DNA of 64,000 bases from assembly GCA_013399115.1 (NCBI GenBank), contig VXAA01003926.1, positions 241,105 to 305,104 of the forward strand, written 5' to 3'. Below the pieces are notes generated by a model. It made no database searches, was not told the DNA's origin, and worked only from the letters and a program-made list of their open reading frames with translations. The position numbers and the translations under genes are program-made. Source of the stretch: Anseranas semipalmata. Its lineage: Eukaryota > Chordata > Aves > Anseriformes > Anseranatidae. Positions 25,001 through 40,000 of the stretch are shown here, piece after piece (the first letter of the stretch is position 1; each line of letters opens with the position of its first letter).

Positions 25001-28000
25001 GTCTGCACAGACTTCAACACACGCAAGCTGAAACTTTTAAATTTCAAAATTTTCATAACCAAATCCTCAAGAATGGATTTTATTCCCACCATACTGTTTC
25101 TAGCCTTTGTTTTTTCAGAATTTGCAAAGAAACCTTTGCTTTTCAGAGACACTTGCTTTCCATAACAGTGGCTATGCAGACATCCTTCGTATCATAAATA
25201 GCTCTCAGACCTTAGTCTCTGCTTTTAGGAGTGCTTTTTACAGGTTTTATTTCTCAGTAGGCTTCATCAATGATGCCATTCTTAAACTGTAGCTGTCAAG
25301 GAACAGCTACTGTACAGTTCAGAAGAAGCATGAGTGAGACTAACTCAAACCAGATATCCCTTAGAACTCACATGTATATTTAGATGACATAACAGAGAGA
25401 GGCTGTATCACCATGTGGGGGCTTTGATGATAATAATGACCCTTGCCCACTACCGTGCATTCTTATCCCTGATTTTGGCACTTCCATTAGCCCCTCTCAT
25501 TGAGAACCCACCACTGCTTGCAGCCCCCAGAACCTAACTTTTCAGCTTAAGTTGCAAAGACTGATGCTGGCTCCCTTGCGTGCTCAAGTCCAGTCCTTGG
25601 TATCAGTCAGGAATAGTAACCATCAAACGATGATACTGTTCTCTCTCTTAAGCGCCAGGAGATTCAACAGTGTGCCTGTGTCCTGTGAATTCTGGTATGT
25701 GCTGCCTGCAATGTCTGTTTCTATATATTGCTGCCAACTGCATGACTTCATTCAGCTGCGTGATATTCCAGACAACACAACACTGAAAATAACGCTGGCA
25801 CTTACCTGAGCTGCCAGTGCCTTCTGATGCACTTCTGGATGTTTTTGGCTGGCTCTGTTTGCTACTTGTTCGTACAGTGACCGAAGGAGGAACAGTGCTG
25901 CTGCTGTCTCCACGAATTGTCGAGAGATCCTGCATGCTAAAGCTCCTTAGTCTCTCAGACAGGGCCCCCTGTCCCTAGTTAAACAAGCAAGCAAATAACA
26001 CACACACAAGTTAGATTAAACAGTGCATTTTGAACCTTTCTCCTCCCTCGCTCATTGAAATCCGTCAGGGCAATAGGAAGAAAAAAAAATTGCCTGGTCC
26101 AGTAACCTAGAGAGGACATAAATGAGTTGTTAAAAGCATCATTTCACTCTCTTTGCTCTTCCTTTCGGAGTGGTTCTCCGCACAAAACGTGATCATTCAA
26201 AATTCTGATGGACAGAATCTCTGATTCTTCAATGCAGTCATTTGAGCGCAGAGCAGCCCTGGTCACATCTGAAGGAGCTGGATGTTGTTCGGTCTTTCCA
26301 GTAGGTACTTTTCCTCATTAATATCTTAGTCAAAAAGGTTCTTGGCTTCAGAAATGCAATTAAATGGTCTGCATCAAAATAACTTCCTTTTAAAGTTAAT
26401 CCTCTACGATGATATTCACCCAGCAGTTCTCAGTCATACAGAGAATTTCCAGAGCACAGAAAATTTGAAATTTTAAGGTAATAAAAAGTTATTCTTAAAT
26501 GTAAAGAAATATTCCGGTGCTTTTTCATGCAGCTTAAGGAAGAAATAAATTCACATACTATTTTTATTTCTTTTTAGACTAACTCTCAATCAAGAAACAA
26601 ACATATTCCTTGGTGAAAGGAACATAGCTGTTCTTTCTACATGACGGTTTATTTAAAGGACACCTTTCATTAAAACTACATCCCATCAAAAGGTTGGCTA
26701 TAAGTACATATCTTCTTGAATTCTGTAATCCTCATACAACACAACTGCCACAGAACAAGAATGCCAGAAATTACAATCAATACTGAGCCTATCTGTCCTT
26801 CTCTGTTGGCTACATTAAGTGATATTCAGCATATAAATAGCATAACTGATAAAAAGTATATCTGAGTTTTAATTTTATTTTTATGAAGGACACTTCACAG
26901 TATACAGTCTAAAAAACAATGAAATCAATATGTAGAGCCTGATTCTAAAATTATTTCTGCTAGTGTCAATCAAGAAAAATTCAATAGATGTTTTGACTGG
27001 GGCAAGATCAGAAAGTCTGAAGACAAACAACGGTAAGTATTGCCCTGTTAAATAAAAAATGGCCAACTAATGCACATTGTAGCAATTCACACACTGTTTT
27101 CACTTAGGCTTGTATTTGTCAAAGCAGTGTATAAGTATATAGCCTAAACAATTCCAGAGGGCTATGATTCTATGAATTCAAGCACAGCCACCCTATTCTC
27201 AGTAGCTGATTTAGGGGGAACACAAGACATCCTACCCTGCAGTATGACTACAACAGACAAATCCCTAGCAAGAGCTAGTGGTGAGCAATCAGATCACTAA
27301 ATAATATTTTGCTGTTGCAGAATAACCAGACTAGCAAAGCCAGGGGCTTAGCAATTGATAAGCTGCTGTAACTCGAGTGCTGTATTCCAATTGCACTACC
27401 AGCTCAAGTGTCAGCAGCACTCAAGCTTTTAACCTCCTCCCAGCCGCCGTGCTCAGCCAGCTAACCCAAATACTATTTTGTTCCAGAGGGTGATTTATGT
27501 ATGTGGACACGAGTCAGACTGGAGATGAGATTCATGCATCAGACCAACCTGGCAGGGGAGATGACACTAACGAATTATTTTGCATTGAAAATGAAGAAGA
27601 TGTGCTAATAGTCTTCCAATGCAACCTGAGATACAGTGGCATATAATGACCAAAGGCTCCAGAGAGAGCTTTAAAACAAGGACCTGATATATGTCTGTCA
27701 TCTGTGGGTCCGTTACATGAGTATATAACATGTATGGCCACAGCCTTAAACACACTGATGTGACGGCAGCTGTGCTAAACAACTTTGACTTTCCCCAGGA
27801 AAAAAAAAAAAAAAAAAAACTTAAAAAATGTCTTTTCTTGACTTTTGCTTTAATTTAACCAGAGCTTATTACAGCAAAGATGAAGGTTGCTTATCACACA
27901 GATAACAGCAAACATTACCATTGCTACCATGCCATGAAACAGTTTGTCCAAATCTCAGAAATGGCAGGAATAGAAATGGCTTAGGCTGAGCAATGACAGT

Positions 28001-31000
28001 GAACACATGTGAAAGCCTGCTCACTTCCCTTCCAGCCTTTTTCTTTCAAATTTTTGCACCTTCAGTCCTTGCAGGAAGAGACTTGATTTCAGTGCTCCTA
28101 GGGCACAAAACAACACTCCAATCACAATTCTTTCCCAGTTTTCCCAGCCACATTTCTACTTAAGCCCAAATGGAAACATGACAGAAATTATGATTACAAC
28201 GGAATCGGGACAGTTTCAAAGCGAAGTGGCAAATGTCATTACCAACCCTAATTTCCCCGTCACGTAAGCAGCTGCTGTATATGAAATCACAAACATTTGA
28301 AGGAACAACACTGTGACAGCTTGCACTGCTGTGGTTATGTTTTAGCAATAAAGTCTCTATTCAGCTGTAAAGCTTATTATTCCACAAGAAGACTTATCAC
28401 TTATTAACAAAAGAAAAACCAAGTTAATAGCATTATTCTACAGCAGAACAGATCTAGCATAGCAGGCATCTTGGACTATGTTTGGTTAAAATAATCACGT
28501 GGCAGATCAAGAGCAGTTGTTTTGGGGATTTTTGTTTACCATCTTGTCCGTGATCATACAGATGCTCTTCCAGCTGTTACGGACATGAGAGATGTCCCAG
28601 AGATTTCAGCACACCGTGTGTCTGCACAGGGGGAAGATGCAGGTCCTGAAGTTACATCTACACTGGAGGTCAGAAGCATGTTTGCGGCATGTACACATGG
28701 GCCTGGGCTAGTTTTATCCTGTGAGCTGGCCAGCAGTAGTATCAGGACAATTGCTACAGTAATAGCATTTCACCATGTCAACAGCAAAACTGCACGATGG
28801 TATTACACAGCCTTTTGAAAATGGACTGTGGATGACACCACATCTCTCTCTTTTCCCTTTATTAACTGCCAGCTGCCCTGTCAGAATGATCAGGATGAAC
28901 ACTGAGCCTTACTCTCCCTGGGCACAAGACTGCCTGCCTAGACTCAACTTCTGCCTCACCCATCTCTCTCCTGGGACACAGTCCACCCCCCAAAATACTT
29001 CTGATCCAGTATTTTGCCAGACAGTGAGGTTTTGGTGGCAACAAGTGGGAGTAGGTGTCTCTCTCTTCCCTGTTCACTACAGTGTATCTGCTACGAAGTT
29101 CATCTGATCTTCTGGTCCCTAGGAAAGCTCACCCCACAGTGAAGGTAAGGCACAAGCTGAAAGTGGACCTCTGTAGGCTTCCCTCACCTCTTCTCCCAGG
29201 ACTCACCAACATCACTAGGTTCATACAAGGGACAGTTTTCTCTTTGCTTTTGTTCTCTCAGGGACAGGGACAGAGAAGGGCCAGGCCTCAGTGGTAGTAA
29301 ACAAGACAAAAGACAAATAGTAAAAAAGTAATATCACCTCCCAGTAACTGATGTCTGTTGGTATCCACCTCATTCAGATTCGTGACACTACCAATGACAT
29401 TAGGACATCACCCATCAACACATGGCCTTTTAAGCTGCACAAGCTTCTCTGTGATTCTAAGGGAAGTTAAAGCTCTCATCCATCTGGCATACTAATTAAT
29501 CTAAAACTAATTTAGGTACATCTCCACCTGCTTCAGTCACAATTGCAGCTGTAGTGCAGGCATACCTTACTTCTCACATCTAGCACATTCTCTCCTTATT
29601 TTTGCTTTAAAGAGTGGGACAAAACAATATCCAAATATTGAGCTTTCAAAGCAAGCCAACCCGCATGCTATACCCTCCTCTAAATGTGGCAGACTGTTAT
29701 CTCCAGAAATGAATGGCAACCTCTGCAGGCCCAGGCCACAGACACTGACCCAACCAATATGGCTTGGAAGGATCAGAAATGTTGATCCTTTCCAAAATCT
29801 GAAGTCAGTACTGTGACAGGTACTCTAAAAGGCACTGCATCAGAAATAGCTGGCGTTGTCTTAATTACTTTGATTCTATAATTAATCTCTGCATTCACAT
29901 TTGAAGGAAAACTTCAAGGAGAAGGGAGATGGACTTAGGAGTCTGGAAAAACTGGGTTTACGTACAATGAAATTATTCATAACAATTCCTCCACATATGT
30001 AGGTAGCTTTACGTAGGCTCTAGGAAAATAAAATTAGGCACATAATTTTAAAATCTGCAATTTATATAACAAAGTCCCATTAACTATGATCCAAATATAA
30101 ACAAATAACAGTGTCTAGATTTTATCATACCTTCAGTCTGACAATCTGAAAGAATTCTGTAGACATTATTTAGGCTTCAAAACACATCTAATAACTAGAT
30201 ATTCCATTTTGCTGCTGTAACAGCACAGTGAAGTGACACACATCAGGAATCAAGAAATGTCAAGTCATAGAAGAGAAGCTTTTAATATGGTCAGCGTTAA
30301 TACAGGATGGCAGCTTCTGGCCTTTTGCACCTTAGGATCAGTAGTTAATGGACAAGCAAGGGAACACTAAGCCACACTCACTGCACTTCCAGCACAATAC
30401 TAAACCTGTTAAAGTTCTCTCTTTTTGCTGTAACTTCGGTTAGCAGTTCTCCTCCACAGCAGCAGACATGTCTGCATGCATATCACAGCCGCCATCCTGC
30501 AGATATTCACCACAAGGTGTAGTGCATATTCCTAGGACGTCGGTTATTGCTACAGTGTCAGCAGGACCTCCCCAGCCACACCTATCAGAAAATGCTTGCA
30601 GAGAAGCATCTTCACCTTTGAGTCAAGTCCCGGTCTCACTAGCTCCACTTCAACCCCAACCAACCATTCTGATGGGATCACAGCAGTTGGAGAGAGGCTC
30701 CCTTTACCCATTAGGGAGAAAACAAAAGCAAATACGGCAGCTTGGCCAACACAGTAGCAACAACCTGAGTTAGATGGGTTTTCCACATACAGAGCTCCCT
30801 GCCTGGCTGCTGGAGTATCTCTGATTGCCAGCAGAGGACTTGGAAAGCATTTTGCTGATGAGATCAAGGAGAGGCTTTTAAAGCTCAGCACGCAGGATCT
30901 ACCTACTGGAAGCAGAGCAGACAGCATCTGGCCTCAGACCAATCTCAGCTGAAAACAGTTCAAACTAGTCTGATGGGGAGGCAGACGTTAGTTAGAGGTT

Positions 31001-34000
31001 AATATAAGCATTCAGCAGATTACCTGCCCTTTTTTCTGGTCCAAATACAAGTGTAAATGAAGTAGCTGAGAGACCTAGCAAGGGAAAAAGAGAGCCAATG
31101 TGGCAACAAACAAAAGCTTTGAGAACAAGATCTATTTGAAGCATAAGTAATCAAGGTGAGACATGAGCATGACACTGGGCACTGATATACAGGGACTCAC
31201 GTACACATAAAAAGCAAGGACACCCACCTGTGAACTACATCTCTGAATGTAGGTTCTCCCTTCCTCAGCTCTCCCAGAGAGATGGAGAAACCACTCCATA
31301 ACCCCAGCTGCCAGGGTGTTACCTAGCAAGTGTGTTTAAAGAGTTAAGCAAATTGTAAATGCAATGGGCTGCCACTCTTTGCACTTCATAGGTGCTTCCC
31401 ACTGGAGAAACCCCCAGTGTCTGGCCACCTCTGTAATCCAGATTTACTTGTAATCATTAAGAACAGAGTGCATTTATGACTAATTTAGGCAGGATTAGGT
31501 GAAGGATGTTCAGCAGTCATTTCAAACCTAGTAACTGGTGGTTCTTGTAAGAAGTAGGGCAATGCTGGGGAATTACTCATGCCAACAAGTGGGGCTTGCA
31601 TGTAGAAGCATATGGTGCCTGCCTGCAGAAGGCCCTGCTAAGAGCAAAAGCATTGGCTTTGTGGGGCGAGCACAGGCCCGACTGAAGGGGGCAATTGCTT
31701 CTGCCATTGTCAAACCACGTGAACGCAAATAACCTACAAGCAACATCCTTATGGCCAGGGCCTGCGTGCCATGCCTGGCTGGGAGCAGCTACACAGTTTG
31801 GAGATGTCAGACAGTACTAAGGACTCGAACGGAAATCAGCTGATGTTCACATCAATGGTGGAAACTTAATTTCATCCACCCTTTTTGTTTGCGCAGTCCG
31901 TTTCCTCTTCTGGGAACTGTTTGTTACTGTCTCGGCCAGCCTAGGCTCTCTGTATAAATTCATTGTTTGGTTCTGCTGTCCGGTGCATTCACTGGCTATT
32001 GTCTGCTCCTTGAGATATCAACGCAAAGCCAACAAGATGGAAAATCTGGAATCACCTACTTGGACTGTAGCTCTGCAACAGAGGTTGAGGTTTTATCGAT
32101 TTAGGGGAAAAACGGTTTATTGAGACTTCACGGTGAAAAATGCATTATACCACGACAGGAACAATTCATGAAATAGTGATCAGTGGCACCACAAGTTTCA
32201 AGAAAGCCACGTATTATTCCTGCTCCCTGCCTCCCTCTTTCCTGGTTGAAGTAAAAGTGCAGTTCTCCACTGCCATGCCACAAAAAGCAGCATCTCTCTC
32301 CCACACAAACTTGGACTTCAAACTCCCACAGTAAATAGCTGTCAGTCATCATGGGAAATTAGAGAGCTAAATACTTCTGACTTTTGGGCATTTGCACTGG
32401 CTGCACCAGTCAGATACCAGAAACTAAGGAAAAGATGCTATTTGACTAATGAGGATAAAATCTAAATGATCATCACTGCTTCTTCTCCTGGCTTAAAAAC
32501 CAGCAAAAACGCACTGGGAGACTTTCCAATAAATGTCTTGGGCCCAGGGAACCTAAACCAGCAGAACTGCAACCCCCGTGGGGTGGGAAAAGGTGGGAAT
32601 GGAAGTGAGGTTGCCAGACCAGTCAGGTGGTTGTGAGCTGAAGCAGTTTGGGAACCGCTGATGCTGCACTCCTGAGCGTTAAGGAGGTGGATGTGAGTAC
32701 CGAAACCCTCGCGCCTCCATCTGCATGCCTGACCCTTTTAACAGATAAGGAGAATGATTGCTAGCTCTGGCAGCACCGCAAGCCATATTACCCCACGCAT
32801 GAAAGGCTCCTTGACTGTTTCTCAGACTTATTAGGCACAAATGGGCTTTTCATCGACACCAGTCATGCGTGCCTGCTCCCTCCACCTCATTTATCATCTC
32901 CTGCCAAGGCACTGTGCCCACTGCCAGCAGCGTGCTGTGCCCCACTCCCCTTCCTGAAGGCAGGCTGCACCAAGGGGCACACAACGGGCCACAGCACCAG
33001 CTGCTGTGCAAACAGTCCCTGCCCTACACAGAGGGGGCCAGAAGAAGGGCCAGGGAAGGTATGTTATCAGAAACCTTGGGCTTGTGATGGCCTGATGGCT
33101 GCAGGATGTTTTAAGAACAGAGCTGAGACTGTAGTTTGGGGTGGTTAATGAACTGGGAGAAGGATTTGTCTTGGGGGAAAATGGCACTGACCTGTTTGGC
33201 TGAATTGGTTTATCCAGGGTGAGGGATAAGGGGACAGGATCTGGGAAACCCAGCATCTTAAGGAGAGGGACAGTGAGGGGAAGAGGTCAGAGAGCTGGGG
33301 AGAGTGTAAAACTGGTGAAGGGAGGGTTGTAGAGACAGAGGAGGCAATGGCAGGGCCTGGCAGGCTCTTGGGAAGGCAAGGAGGGAGAGGAGCTGGGGAC
33401 TGGGGACAGGGCAAGGCAGCAGGTGGTGGGAAGCTCAGGGTGACAGGTGGGGATGAGCAAGTGCTGGGGGTGGTGACAGTGAGGGAGTACATACGGGTGT
33501 GCCGGAGGAGGCTGGTGCTGCCTCCAAGCCATGATGGAAGATCCATGGCAGATGGAAGGAGAGTCACTCAGACCCCAAAGCAGGCTCCTTTTCTGCTTCT
33601 CTGCTGCCGTGAGCTGAGCGGGAAAGAAGGTGATCGGTGCCCAGGGCCACTCTCCAGAGGGAGTGGGAATGGCTGAACTAGCTGGAACTAATTGAAAACA
33701 TGCAAAGAGCAGCAGGATTTACTGCCTGGTCATTTAATCCCGCCACTTAGCACTGACCCACTTGAAGTCACAGCGTGTGACAGGATGACCAAGCAATGAG
33801 GACAGGATTACAGAGCCCCAGATGAGATTATGCTCTTTGGAGGGGATGCAGGATACTGGGGGCAGGGAAAAGATCTGTGCTGAGCACCTAGCAGGGGTAA
33901 TAAGACCAGCTATCTAATGCTCTGTCTGCGTAGAGAGCATCAAAAATAGACTCTCCTGAGAGAGAGAAAACACCCAAGTGAGCCAGCTGGGCAGACTCGG

Positions 34001-37000
34001 GGTACTTGGGACACTGACAGCTCCTCAGCTTGCAAAATGAATTGGCACAGGTTTGTGCCAGCATTAGCACAACTGTGGCTTCAAAACAAAACAGAGCAGG
34101 GGAGGGGAGCAGGAGGAAGGGGAAGGGAGAGAAGCCTGCCCTTGGCTAACTAGGGCTGTTATTTAAGATAGAAAGGGGAAAGGGCCAGGGGATCAGAGAT
34201 AAGGAATGTGCATGTGGCTGTGCTCAGCTTGCAGCACCTTAGCCTGTGATAAATGTGTAAGCAGTAGCCTGTCATACATAAAGTGTAAGCAGAGAGCCAG
34301 CCTCACTGGGTTGCGTGGTGGATGAAAAGAACGAAAACATGGGCCTTGCACAAAGATCTCATCGCCAAAGAGAAGAGATCGCGATGGATCTGTGGGAGCA
34401 CAAGATCAGCCACCGCAGCTCAGAGAGACACGAGAAGGCAGGGCTATGCACACTGGGAGACATATCTCCGAGTACAGGAGCCTTTAGATTTAAGCTCATT
34501 TACTGAAAACAGGTCTGGATGGAGCACACTTTCAGCCCAGCATCTCACTGTGTATTTGCCAGCAGAAGATGCCTATTTGCAAAGTCTAAGGGTCCATTTC
34601 TTAATGTCAAAGCATCTTTTCCTCACCCATTAATCTGAGTGAAATAGGAAATAAGAGAGATCCTCAAATTCACTTGCTGGTAAAAGCCCCGTTTTCCATG
34701 GGAACTGCAGGTGCTCAATATGTTTGAATATACAGTCATCTCTATAGGTTCCAGTTTTAACATGACTTGTTAAAGGCTGAAACCCAACGAATCTCTTCAG
34801 AGCTCACTTTCCAATCTACACTCAACAGTTATCACAGGCTAGCTGGATACCCTTAAACCTTGGCGTAGGGAAAGCCAGGATAAGGCTTAGAAATTGTATT
34901 CTCTTTCCCCCTCCCTGGAAACTTTCCCCAGCGGACAGCACTGCACTTGTTTGGCATCTGTCAGCTCAAAGTGTTTTCTAGATAATTAGTCATTTAAACT
35001 TCACTCATGCAGGATAATCTACCTCTGTTATACCTCCTTCTCAAGTGTGCAAGTAAGGGTGTTGACATACATTTAACAGCTGCTGAAAACCAGGCCAGCA
35101 GAAGCTGTTACCACCCATACCTTCTTGTATTGTTCACCTCTTGGAAACAGCACCCTCCGCAGCAGGGACAGCTAAATGGAAACACGTCCACACCTGACCC
35201 ACTGCACTTTACGCCTTGAATAGTGGAGGAGCCCCAGCTCAGCACTTCTGTACTGCAACATGTCAGGCTGCAAAACACGGCCATTCAACTCTCCCTGCCC
35301 AAAAGATGGCAAATTCAGTCTGAGAAGGGCAGGGACAGAAACATTCCTGACTACTGCACCGTGAAGGGTGCAAAGGTATTAAGGGTGTGGTCCCATGAGC
35401 AGCAGACCTAAACTGTCTCCTTCCCACGACCAGGAAGGGAAGATCTTGCTTTCCATTCTTCCTGCCATACTCCTCGCAATGCAGTTCTGTCCCTTCCCTT
35501 GTGCTGGCTCAGGCACTCATGAGACACACTTGTGGACTCTTTCACTTACTAAGAAAAACAGTGCTCCCTTTCTTTCTCTTTCTGGATTAGCTTTATGATA
35601 GATTAGAGATAACCTGAGGAGGTCCAAACAGCTGGTGCAGAGTTACCCACTAGGAGCAGGAGCATCACCCCATTTTGGAAGAGGAGAGCTGTTAGATTAG
35701 CTCACTCTGTCTCCTGGGACTGCACCCTGAGGAACACAGAAGCAAGCAACTTGCTGGAGGCCACATGCCGAAGTGGTGAAGGAAGTCAGGAGCCCTATTT
35801 TTCCTCAGGTATTCCGAGTAACTTAAATCTCAAGGTTGAAGCAAAGACATGAACAGTCCTTGCTTTGCTGTAAAAATAAATCAGTCAATCCAATGACTAC
35901 CTCTCACTCTTATCAACAGATCATTTTCCCATCCCCAAAGTAGCGTGCAGGAAAGACTCTTCTGGTCCATTACAGGTAGCAATATTTGAACTGTTTTCTC
36001 TGAAGCTAGGCTGGCAGATGTGCCATATAACAACACCACAGAAGTCACAGCATGGGTTGGTTTCTTCCAGCAATGAAAGGGGAGCTTCATTATCTCAAGC
36101 AAAGCAGTAGCTTTCTTGTAGCTTGGAGGGTCTTCTCCCTTCTGCCCAGCTTCCTGCTGCCACTGGAGCTACATTTCAAGGCAGTGAGAATCTTAAGAAA
36201 TACACCAGAAAAGCAGAATGAAGCAGAACGGTAGGAAGAAAAACTGTGGTGCTGACTTTTCTTTCAGATTGAAGAGCTGATGAAGACACTGTTTCAGTCC
36301 TGAGATGAACAGGTGGGCACTGTGGGCCTGGGCCACCATTGAGCTTTGCATGTACAGGGGCTACCAAAGACAAATCAGAGTTTCTTCAGGATTCACACAT
36401 TCTTTCTCACTCTGTCCTAAAAAACAGCACTAGCACAAAGAGTCTGCAACACACGGTAGGAAGCAAAGGCAGTGCTGCAAAACAGGCATTCCCAGAGCCT
36501 ATTTATGTCCATGGTGTGACTTCTTCAGGATTATGTAACAGCATTGAAAGCATTGCTCTCATGGAGGTACCACACAAATGTTGTGTCCTTGGCCATAAAA
36601 CACACAGCTTCGCCTTAGCTCCACGTTTATCCTAGCTCTCTGTCCAGGTCTGGATTAGCCAGCAGCCCCTCTGTTAGCAGAGCCTCCCCACTGAAGAGCA
36701 ACAGTTCAGGAGGAGAACTGAGCCAGGCCTAACAGCCACAGTTTGCACAATGCTTAGCAGGGAAAAGGGAGGCAGTTTTTGGCTTTTTTTTGGAACAGTT
36801 TTTGCATATCCTTGTGATCCTGTGTGTATATGGCACATCCCAGGGGCTCTCGCTTCTATAATGTCTTCAATTCAACAAGCTCAATAGCCTGTTCCATATT
36901 TGGCATCCCAAGGATGTATTATGCTTTTTTACAGGAGATAAGGCCAGGAGATACTAACTGATGTGCCCGAGGTCATACAAAAAGCATTTGGCAGAGAAAA

Positions 37001-40000
37001 ATATTTTCCTCCAACTCCCATTCATGCGTTTTCCTAATACCAGCATCCATCTTGCCCATATGCTTCTACTATCCTTTTGCAAGAGGCATTGTGTTTGACT
37101 GCATGAAAGCTGTATCTCTTATACAATTCTTGCCCCCAAAACATAAAAGTATAGTTGTTGTGCACATCTGCCCTAAGCCACGGTAATCCATGGCCGGAGA
37201 GCAGAACCACAAAATGCAGTTATCAAGTCCTTGCAGCTTTTATGCAAAGGAAGAGATAACAGCTATTTTCTGGTTCTGGCTCTAAGCCAGGAACAGAGTA
37301 CGGGATACACCTCCTCAGATGAGGCCACTCCTCCAACGTCTACTCGTCCTCCAAAAGCAACTAATGCCACTTCCCATTCATTCTTACATAAGCACGTCTC
37401 CAGAGAATTATACACCAGGTATGTTATGTGTAGACCTTGCAGACAAATGTTTAGTCTTCATGAACTTCAGATCTCATCTGTTGGTACCCGAATTAGAGGT
37501 CAGTAGATCCTCCAGACTTCTCAACAATTCAGCATAACAATCAACAAACTGGGGGGCAGATGGCCTTTCCCTTCACCACAAAGGTACTGACCAAAAAACT
37601 ATTTCCCAGACAGGGTGCTAACTGTGTTCACCTAGAGTCAGCATCTTTCATGCCCCCATTTTGACAGTGGAAACAAAGAGCACAGGCTGTGATGAACAGC
37701 ATTGCTAACATTGTCACCTGGGTACTAAATGCCATGGAAAATATAAAAATTCAGCAGAGGCCCAAGGCAGACCCTCGTCTTAATCCTGCATTTACAACCT
37801 TATATATGTTCACTGAGCACTATCTTCATCCCAAGAGGCACCTGTGTGGCTGGTGAATGGGAGACTGGAAGGCATGATCAGTGAGAGAATCCCTATCCCC
37901 ACTATATCTCCCCCCTCCACACTGTGGCTGCTGTTGGCAGTGGATGCAGATGAGATGCTAATGTCACCATCCTGACCCACACCTTTACCTTGGAAGCTGC
38001 CATGACAGCTGCCGTGGCCGCGACGTTCAGGCCCCGCTTCCCAAAGTGCACAAGGGCATCGTAGCTCCGGTCTTTTGCCTGGACGAGGCAGTCATCGATC
38101 TCCTGTCACAGCAGACAGCAAAACAAAACAAAAAAAAGCACAAGAGGGACAAGTTCAGAGTGCTCCCAGCCTCAAACTGTTGGCAGGGCCAGGTCATCAT
38201 GCTCCATATTCCCCACCTTGGCTGGAGAGAAGTTCACAGCCAGCATTTGCAAAGAGGAAAGACTTGCAGGGGAGTAGTAACTTCCATTTCAGTCTTTGGG
38301 AACTCTTTATTCCGTGAATGGAAGATTGGGACCCAAGTTGTGATACATTTGCACAGTGCAACCACTATCCAGAGGTCCTGGAAGCAAGACAGACATCCAC
38401 CCGGGCAGAACAGGCCAGGGTATGTCAGGAGCCATTGGCAGTCTATAGACTCTAAAGATAAATTCGATTGCCCCATAGTGAAAAAGGAATCAGAGTATGA
38501 TGCTGGGCAGCTGCAGCTCTAGTGCCACGGGTCCAGGACTGTTGCTCTCAGAAGTATCTGAGATATCTTTGCACATCACTGCAGTGTCCGGCTCCAACAT
38601 TCCCATGGAATTGGTAGGTCCAGAGGTTCTGGATTTTGATGCTGCTCAGTATGCAGTGACAGTCCCTGCCCTCGTACTCCCTACCCCAAGACACAGGGGC
38701 CTGGATGATAATGGATGACAATGACTTTCAGTGCTTAGCTACTGGATGTACTGGGTTAGTAGGAACTGCAGACTGCAAGAAGCTGTTGGCTTATTAGTGA
38801 TTCCTTTCCTATTCCTGGCAGATAAGAGGTGGCAACCCAAAATGCACAAGCACTATTTGTGAGAAGCCTAAGCAGAAGTTCCCAGGAAGCAAAAAGGGGA
38901 CTGATCCCCACTGTTCTTCTTGGACAGGACTGAGATACAACTGTTCATGCACTGCCTGTGGCTTAAACAGAGACCTTTCACTGCCACAGCTGGCAATGTG
39001 GGAAATGGTTATTCACTTCTTAGCAGTTTGTATGTTGAGATGTGACTGATAGCTACCCTTGGCCCATGTATTCACGTGAGCCAAATGGATCTGCCTGACA
39101 ATGTCCCATTCGCAGCCACAGGAGTCTCCTAGGCAGGCAGATGATTCAAGCTGTAATGTCTCCTCTGAAATTAGTATCATGAATTTCAGCAGGCCATTTC
39201 TCAACCCAGGACCTCAACATGCTACATGCCTTACTCCAACTTGCTGTACCTTTCCCAGCCAGGCAAGTGCTTGCTAAGCCCCCTTCCGACAGGCTGGACT
39301 ATTCGTCTCATTGCTGCACAGAGCTGGGAACAAAGTTAAGGAGCCCTGGCTGCCAGACCCTGTTTCTCTAACCATTACATCCAGCCACAACACAGCACTC
39401 CAGCTATATTCAGCTAGTATGTGCAAAGCAGCTCAGGAGGTATTTTTATTCCCCTCCCTCCCAACATCTCAAATGCATGAAGATGAACTAATGTGTGCGA
39501 GTGAGCTGAACAGATGCCAGTATTTAAAAAAACAACCACCACAAAGAACAAAAATACCAACCAAAAAGAGATGATCAAAGGACAGAGGAAGAGAATCAGC
39601 AGCTCTCAGCCCTTCAATGAAAATGAGCGATCTGAAGACTGGAGCAAACACACCATAGATTGGTTCCACCCAAGCAGGACCTGGGCACCTGTGATTACCT
39701 TTTCTTTTGAAGACAGTGTTGGGTGAACAAATTTCCTGTACAGGAGGCTGGAGCCTTTTGTGTATGGAGACAGCAGCCAAGCTACAAAAGCTATTTTCAG
39801 TTCATAGTAGAATGGAAACCTAGAAGAAAAAAAAGCTGTTAATATCTATTCCCAATTCAATCACTGCTCTTGATTAGAGATGCTCAGCACAGTCTAGTGG
39901 GACTGGCCAGTCTAGTTTAGGGCAGCTTTTGCTCACCAAAGAATCCAAAGACCAAAAGACATTCACTCATCTTTACACACATCTCAACTAGGCATATCTT

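Larger units (their letters stand above)
10574..25805 (-). other. REEP1: REEP1 intron 6 (main part)
   Basis: About 15.2 kb of intron with no further exon that I can support. It includes diverged repeat-like sequence near 13965-14160, a MIR-like relic near 23296-23400 and a 20-bp perfect palindrome at 20891-20910. The longest open frame (11714-12229 on -) has unconvincing composition, rich in Ser, Cys and Trp with no domain. A strong-looking acceptor near 21426 on the - strand does not continue in a usable REEP1 phase. Confidence 0.75.
25975..37988 (-). other. REEP1: REEP1 intron 5
   Basis: A 12.0-kb intron. It contains a 20-nt A run (27800-27819), a G-rich purine tract at 33120-33530, and two MIR-like relics near 35705-35800 and 36935-36985. 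No exon, RNA gene or intact mobile element was identified. Confidence 0.85.

Noticed and set aside
27163..27180. CTATGATTCTATG motif resembling a CR1 tail
   Set aside because: No CR1 body precedes or follows it. Too short to call.
33145..33567. 140-codon Pro/Ser-rich - strand frame
   Set aside because: Low-complexity product of the purine-biased tract on the other strand.
38046..38522. 158-codon + strand open frame
   Set aside because: Its start is the antisense of REEP1 exon 5 and the rest is intron. Composition is unconvincing.
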